NCBI GenBank assembly: GCA_029264225.1
Contig: JARICB010000212.1
Coordinates: forward strand, 1-7,509
DNA from: Nocardioides sp.
Lineage (GTDB): Bacteria; Actinomycetota; Actinomycetes; Propionibacteriales; Nocardioidaceae
Direction: 5' to 3'
DNA: 7,509 nucleotides
Below the pieces are notes generated by a model. It did not search any database. It saw only the letters and a program-made list of their open reading frames with translations, and was not told the origin of the DNA. Every line of letters starts with the position of its first letter. The stretch's first letter is position 1. A program made the translations under genes and the position numbers. This document shows positions 4,682 to 7,509 of this stretch, one piece after another.

Positions 4682-5746
4682 ATGCGTATCTGCCTGATCG
4701 CCTCCAGCCGGTATCCGCTGTGCGAGCCGTTCGCGGGTGGACTGGAGTCCTGGACCCATCAGTTCGCGCGAGAGCTGGTCGCACACGGCCACTCCGTATC
4801 CGTGTTCGCTGCACCCGGGTCGGACCCGACGCTGCCGGTCACCGAACTGCAGATTCCGATGTTCGTGCCGAGCACTGCGGCGCGAGACGATGTGGGGGCG
4901 CCGCCCGCCAGTTGGATGGCCGAGCACCACGCCTACCTGGGCCTGATGCTCGACCTGGCGCGTTCGGGTCGAAGGCGCTTCGACGTGGTGCACAACAACA
5001 GCCTTCACCACCTCCCGGTCGCGATGGAACCGGCGCTGAAGGTTCCGCTGGTCACGACTCTGCACACCCCGCCTTTGCCGTGGCTGGAGTCGGCGATCGC
5101 GCTTTCCTCGGGGCGATCGAGGTTCGTCGCGGTCAGTAGGGCGACAGCCCGTTCCTGGGAGCACGTCTTGTCCTGTGAACCGATCCTCAATGGCGTGGAT
5201 ACCCGTCGTTGGGCCGCCGGGCCGGGTGGCTGTGCCGCGGTCTGGTCCGGACGCCTGGTGCCCGAGAAGGCGCCGCACGAGGCCATCGACGCGGCGCGCC
5301 TGGCGGGGATGTCTCTGGTGCTGGCCGGCCCCATCCCTGACCGGCGCTACTTCGCCCGCGAGGTGGTGCCGCGGTTGGGCGCCGACGTCAGTTACGTCGG
5401 CCATCTCAAGCACCGTGACCTGGCCGGGCTGCTCGGCGCGGCGAGTGTGGCCGTCGTGACCCCCGCATGGGAGGAGCCATACGGGCTGGTCGCTGCGGAG
5501 GCCATGGCGTGTGGGACACCGGTGGCCGCCTACGCCCGGGGGGCGCTTCCCGAGATCGTGTCGACGCAGACCGGTGCACTCGCCGAGCCGGGTAACGTCG
5601 CTGACCTTGCCGATGCCATCCGCGCAGCCCATCGGTGCCCGCGCGACGCGGTCCGGGCCACTGCGGAGCGGGACCACTCGCTGGAGCGAATGGTCCACGA
5701 CTACGAGCGCTGCTACGAGGTCTCCCTCGGCGAGCGTGTGGCGTGA
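4682..5746 (+). CDS. family 4 glycosyltransferase (GT-B, retaining)
   Basis: This is a 354-aa cytoplasmic enzyme expected to transfer a sugar with retention of configuration. MRICLIASSRYPLCEPFAGGLESWTHQFAREL (1-32) is the classic N-terminal strand with the Gly-Gly nucleotide loop (G19, G20), followed by GHSVSVFA. VVHNN (102-106) and LVTTLHTPPLPW (123-134) follow. WSGRLVPEKAPHEAID (188-203) opens the C-terminal domain, with Arg191 and Lys196 placed as the phosphate-binding pair. The EX7E motif is intact in EEPYGLVAAEAMACGTPV (Glu265 and Glu273). A longer frame starts inside the previous gene, but the ATG at 4682 is chosen because the family begins exactly there, four bases after the upstream TAA. 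There is no strong Shine-Dalgarno sequence, so translation probably couples to the upstream gene. The final TGA overlaps the next gene's GTG. Confidence 0.92.
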   Translation: MRICLIASSRYPLCEPFAGGLESWTHQFARELVAHGHSVSVFAAPGSDPTLPVTELQIPMFVPSTAARDDVGAPPASWMAEHHAYLGLMLDLARSGRRRFDVVHNNSLHHLPVAMEPALKVPLVTTLHTPPLPWLESAIALSSGRSRFVAVSRATARSWEHVLSCEPILNGVDTRRWAAGPGGCAAVWSGRLVPEKAPHEAIDAARLAGMSLVLAGPIPDRRYFAREVVPRLGADVSYVGHLKHRDLAGLLGAASVAVVTPAWEEPYGLVAAEAMACGTPVAAYARGALPEIVSTQTGALAEPGNVADLADAIRAAHRCPRDAVRATAERDHSLERMVHDYERCYEVSLGERVA

Positions 5747-6750
5747 TCGGCTACTACGTGCATCACCACGGCAGCGGTCACCTGCACCGTGCCGTCGCTG
5801 TGGCTTCGCAACTGGGGCTGCCGGTCACTGGGCTGTCGTCACTGGAGCGCCCCGCGGACTGGCACGGTGATTGGGTCAAGCTGGCCTGGGACACCGGTGA
5901 TCGCACCGCCGCTGATGTCACTGCTGGTGGACGACTGCACTGGGCGCCGATCCGCCACGACGGGCTCCGGAGTCGGATGGCCCAGGTGTCCGCCTGGATA
6001 GCTCGATCGAGGCCGGAGCTGATGGTGTGCGACGTGTCCGTCGAGGTCACCGTGTTGGCGCGACTCCACGGCATTCCTGTCGTGGGTGTCGTTCTGCCGG
6101 GGGACCGGGGGGACGCTGCCCATACCCTGGGTTTCGACGTTTGTGCCGAGTTGGTGGCGATGTGGCCCACGGAGGCGGACGGCATGGTGCAGCGACTGCG
6201 GCCCGCGGACGCGTCCCGCCTGCGGTGTCTGGGTGGCCTCTCCCGTTTCCCTGTCCGTCCCACGCAGCCGCGCCGAGCGGGACGCAAGCGGGTCACTGTC
6301 CTGCTCGGCGCCGGCGGGGATGCCCCGGATGCGCGAGGTTGGGAGTCGGCCCGGGCGCAGACCCCGGACTGGGACTGGACGGTGCTCGGACGAGAAATGG
6401 GCAGTTGGACGGAGCATCCCTATGAGGCTGTCTGCGACGCGGACGTGGTCGTCACTCACGCCGGGCAGAACGCCATTGCGGAGGTCGCGGCGGCGCGTCG
6501 ACCGGCCGTCGTCATTCCGTCGGCGCGCCCGCACGACGAGCAGATCGCGACAGCCGCGGTCCTGCGTGAGCCCCAGTGGCCGGCACTGGTGGAGATGACA
6601 TTCCCTTTGATGGGCTGGTCGCGCCGCTTGGACGAGGTGGCCGCCTTCGACCCCGCCGGGTGGGAGCGCTGGACTGATGGGAGGGCGGCAGGTCGGTTCT
6701 GTGACGTGGTACGCGACGCGGTCACGACCCGGCCAGCGCAGACCGCATGA
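5743..6750 (+). CDS. MurG/GT28-like glycosyltransferase
   Basis: This 335-aa GT-B enzyme is of the GT28 (MurG/MGDG synthase-like) type, likely using a UDP-sugar and a lipid-linked or other acceptor. The N-terminal loop YYVHHHGSGHLHRAVAVA (4-21) corresponds to the GHxxR acceptor/phosphate loop of MurG-like enzymes. The second domain begins near KRVTVLLGAGG (182-192). The donor-site region DADVVVTHAGQNAIAEVAAARRPAVVIP (232-259), followed by RPHDEQ (262-267), is the MurG C-terminal signature (HAGQN at 239-243, DEQ at 265-267). It is not MurG itself: the flanking genes are not cell-division or peptidoglycan genes, and the N-terminal GGTGGH motif is replaced. The GTG start at 5743 overlaps the previous TGA (GTGA) and puts the conserved VIGYYVHHHG at the N-terminus. 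Earlier in-frame starts back to 5635 would overlap the GT4 gene by over 100 bases and are rejected. The stop overlaps the next ATG (ATGA). Confidence 0.88.
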   Translation: MIGYYVHHHGSGHLHRAVAVASQLGLPVTGLSSLERPADWHGDWVKLAWDTGDRTAADVTAGGRLHWAPIRHDGLRSRMAQVSAWIARSRPELMVCDVSVEVTVLARLHGIPVVGVVLPGDRGDAAHTLGFDVCAELVAMWPTEADGMVQRLRPADASRLRCLGGLSRFPVRPTQPRRAGRKRVTVLLGAGGDAPDARGWESARAQTPDWDWTVLGREMGSWTEHPYEAVCDADVVVTHAGQNAIAEVAAARRPAVVIPSARPHDEQIATAAVLREPQWPALVEMTFPLMGWSRRLDEVAAFDPAGWERWTDGRAAGRFCDVVRDAVTTRPAQTA

Positions 6751-7509
6751 GCGAGCGCGTGGTCGTGATCACCATCGTGCACGGGCGTCACCAGCATCTG
6801 CTGGCACAGCACCGGAGCCTCGTAGGTGCTCTCCGCCCCCCGGACCTCTGGGTGGTCGTGGCAATGGATGACGAGGAACTGCACGGCTGGGCGCCGGGGC
6901 ACGTCGAGGTCGTCGTTGTCCCACGCGCGTCGGAGCCAGACAGTCTTCCGCTTGCCAGAGCGCGCAATGTCGGAGCCGCCGCAGCAATGCAGGCGGGAGC
7001 AGAGGTGCTGGTCTTCCTCGACGTGGACTGTCTGCCGGGGGTCCATCTGGTCCGTGCCTATGGTGCGGCCGCCCTGGCGAGTCGCGACGTGGTGTGGTCG
7101 GGTCCGGTTACCTACCTGCCGCCGCCACCGCCACGTGGTTACGACCTCGAGCGGCTGGCGGACCAGGACTCGCCCCATCCCGCGCGGCCGGCCCCGCCGC
7201 CGGGGGAGCAGGTCCTCGGTGCCGACCCCGACCTCTTCTGGTCGCTGTCCTTCGCTGTGCACACAGAGGCGTGGCAGAGGATCGGCGGATTCTGTGAGGA
7301 CTACGTCGGCTACGGCGCGGAAGACACCGACTTCGCCCGTCTGGCTCAACGAGTCGGTCTGGAGTTCGGGTGGCTGGGATCTGCCCGCGCCTACCATCAG
7401 CACCATCCAACGTGGTCGCCTCCCCGACAGCACCTTGATGCGATCCTGCGCAACGGCAGGGTGTTCCACCGGCGTTGGGGATGCTGGCCGATGCGTGGCT
7501 GGCTCGAGG
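6747..7509 (+). CDS. GT-A glycosyltransferase (GT2/galactosyltransferase-like), 3'-truncated by window edge
   Basis: The frame from ATG 6747 stays open to the window end (254 codons, no stop). The start overlaps the previous TGA (ATGA). MSERVVVITIVHGRHQHLLAQ is a typical GT2 nucleotide-binding strand. ARARNVGAAAAMQAGAEVLVFLDVDCLPG (70-98) contains the R-N-x-G element and the metal-binding DVD at 92-94. Downstream, VLGADPDLFWSLSFAVHTEAW (156-176) leads into GGFCEDYVGYGAEDTDFARLAQRVG (180-204), the acceptor-side signature of the galactosyltransferase C-terminal domain with the catalytic-type ED pair (192-193). A Pro-rich loop sits at about 124-153. HQHHP (217-221) may complete the metal site, as a His does in related enzymes. 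No signal peptide or membrane helix is seen in the visible part. Sugar and acceptor are unknown. Confidence 0.88.
   Translation, partial: MSERVVVITIVHGRHQHLLAQHRSLVGALRPPDLWVVVAMDDEELHGWAPGHVEVVVVPRASEPDSLPLARARNVGAAAAMQAGAEVLVFLDVDCLPGVHLVRAYGAAALASRDVVWSGPVTYLPPPPPRGYDLERLADQDSPHPARPAPPPGEQVLGADPDLFWSLSFAVHTEAWQRIGGFCEDYVGYGAEDTDFARLAQRVGLEFGWLGSARAYHQHHPTWSPPRQHLDAILRNGRVFHRRWGCWPMRGWLE

Noticed and set aside
4349..5698. 449-codon minus strand open frame opposite the glycosyltransferases
   Set aside because: It is an antisense shadow of strongly coding high-GC genes; the composition is Arg/Gly/Pro-rich with no family resemblance.
5635..5742. Upstream extension of the MurG-like gene
   Set aside because: It would overlap the GT4 gene by 112 bases and add residues lacking similarity; the GTG at 5743 gives a GTGA overlap and the expected N-terminus.

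Overview
The window is high-GC (estimated by eye, not computed) with strongly GC-biased third codon positions, ATGA/GTGA-type overlaps between genes, and a long actinobacterial-style DnaG. These point to an actinobacterium. A member of the Propionibacteriales/Nocardioidaceae or a relative is my guess, but the sequence alone does not fix the genus.

Region 1 (1-2239) is housekeeping. It holds the 3' three-quarters of dnaG (primase), then a conserved 165-aa protein of unknown function whose start codon overlaps the dnaG stop. A tRNA-Asn(GTT) gene follows, ending in a strong 12-bp hairpin plus T-run terminator.

Region 2 (2240-2700) is about 460 bp without a credible gene. It carries a chain of abutting inverted repeats, the most striking being a perfect 19-bp inverted repeat whose 49-nt spacer can fold again. 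It also has an 11-bp tandem repeat and, at its right edge, a perfect palindrome (CTATCGTT-T-AACGATAG) placed like an operator just upstream of the next gene.

Region 3 (2701-3479) is a two-gene unit: a four-helix membrane protein of the DUF2975 type and a small Cro/C1-like (XRE, YozG-type) DNA-binding protein, with overlapping stop and start codons. The palindrome is the natural candidate for the regulator's binding site.

Region 4 (3553-7509, continuing off the window) is a tightly packed run of four different glycosyltransferases: a divergent GT-B enzyme, a classical GT4 enzyme with an intact EX7E motif, a MurG/GT28-like GT-B enzyme, and a GT-A (GT2/galactosyltransferase-like) enzyme cut by the window end. 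Genes two to four are spaced or overlapped for translational coupling. The first may be translated from a leaderless mRNA. Four sugar transferases in a row suggest stepwise assembly of one glycoconjugate. No sugar-nucleotide synthesis, polymerase, flippase or lipid-carrier gene is visible here, so the product cannot be named.
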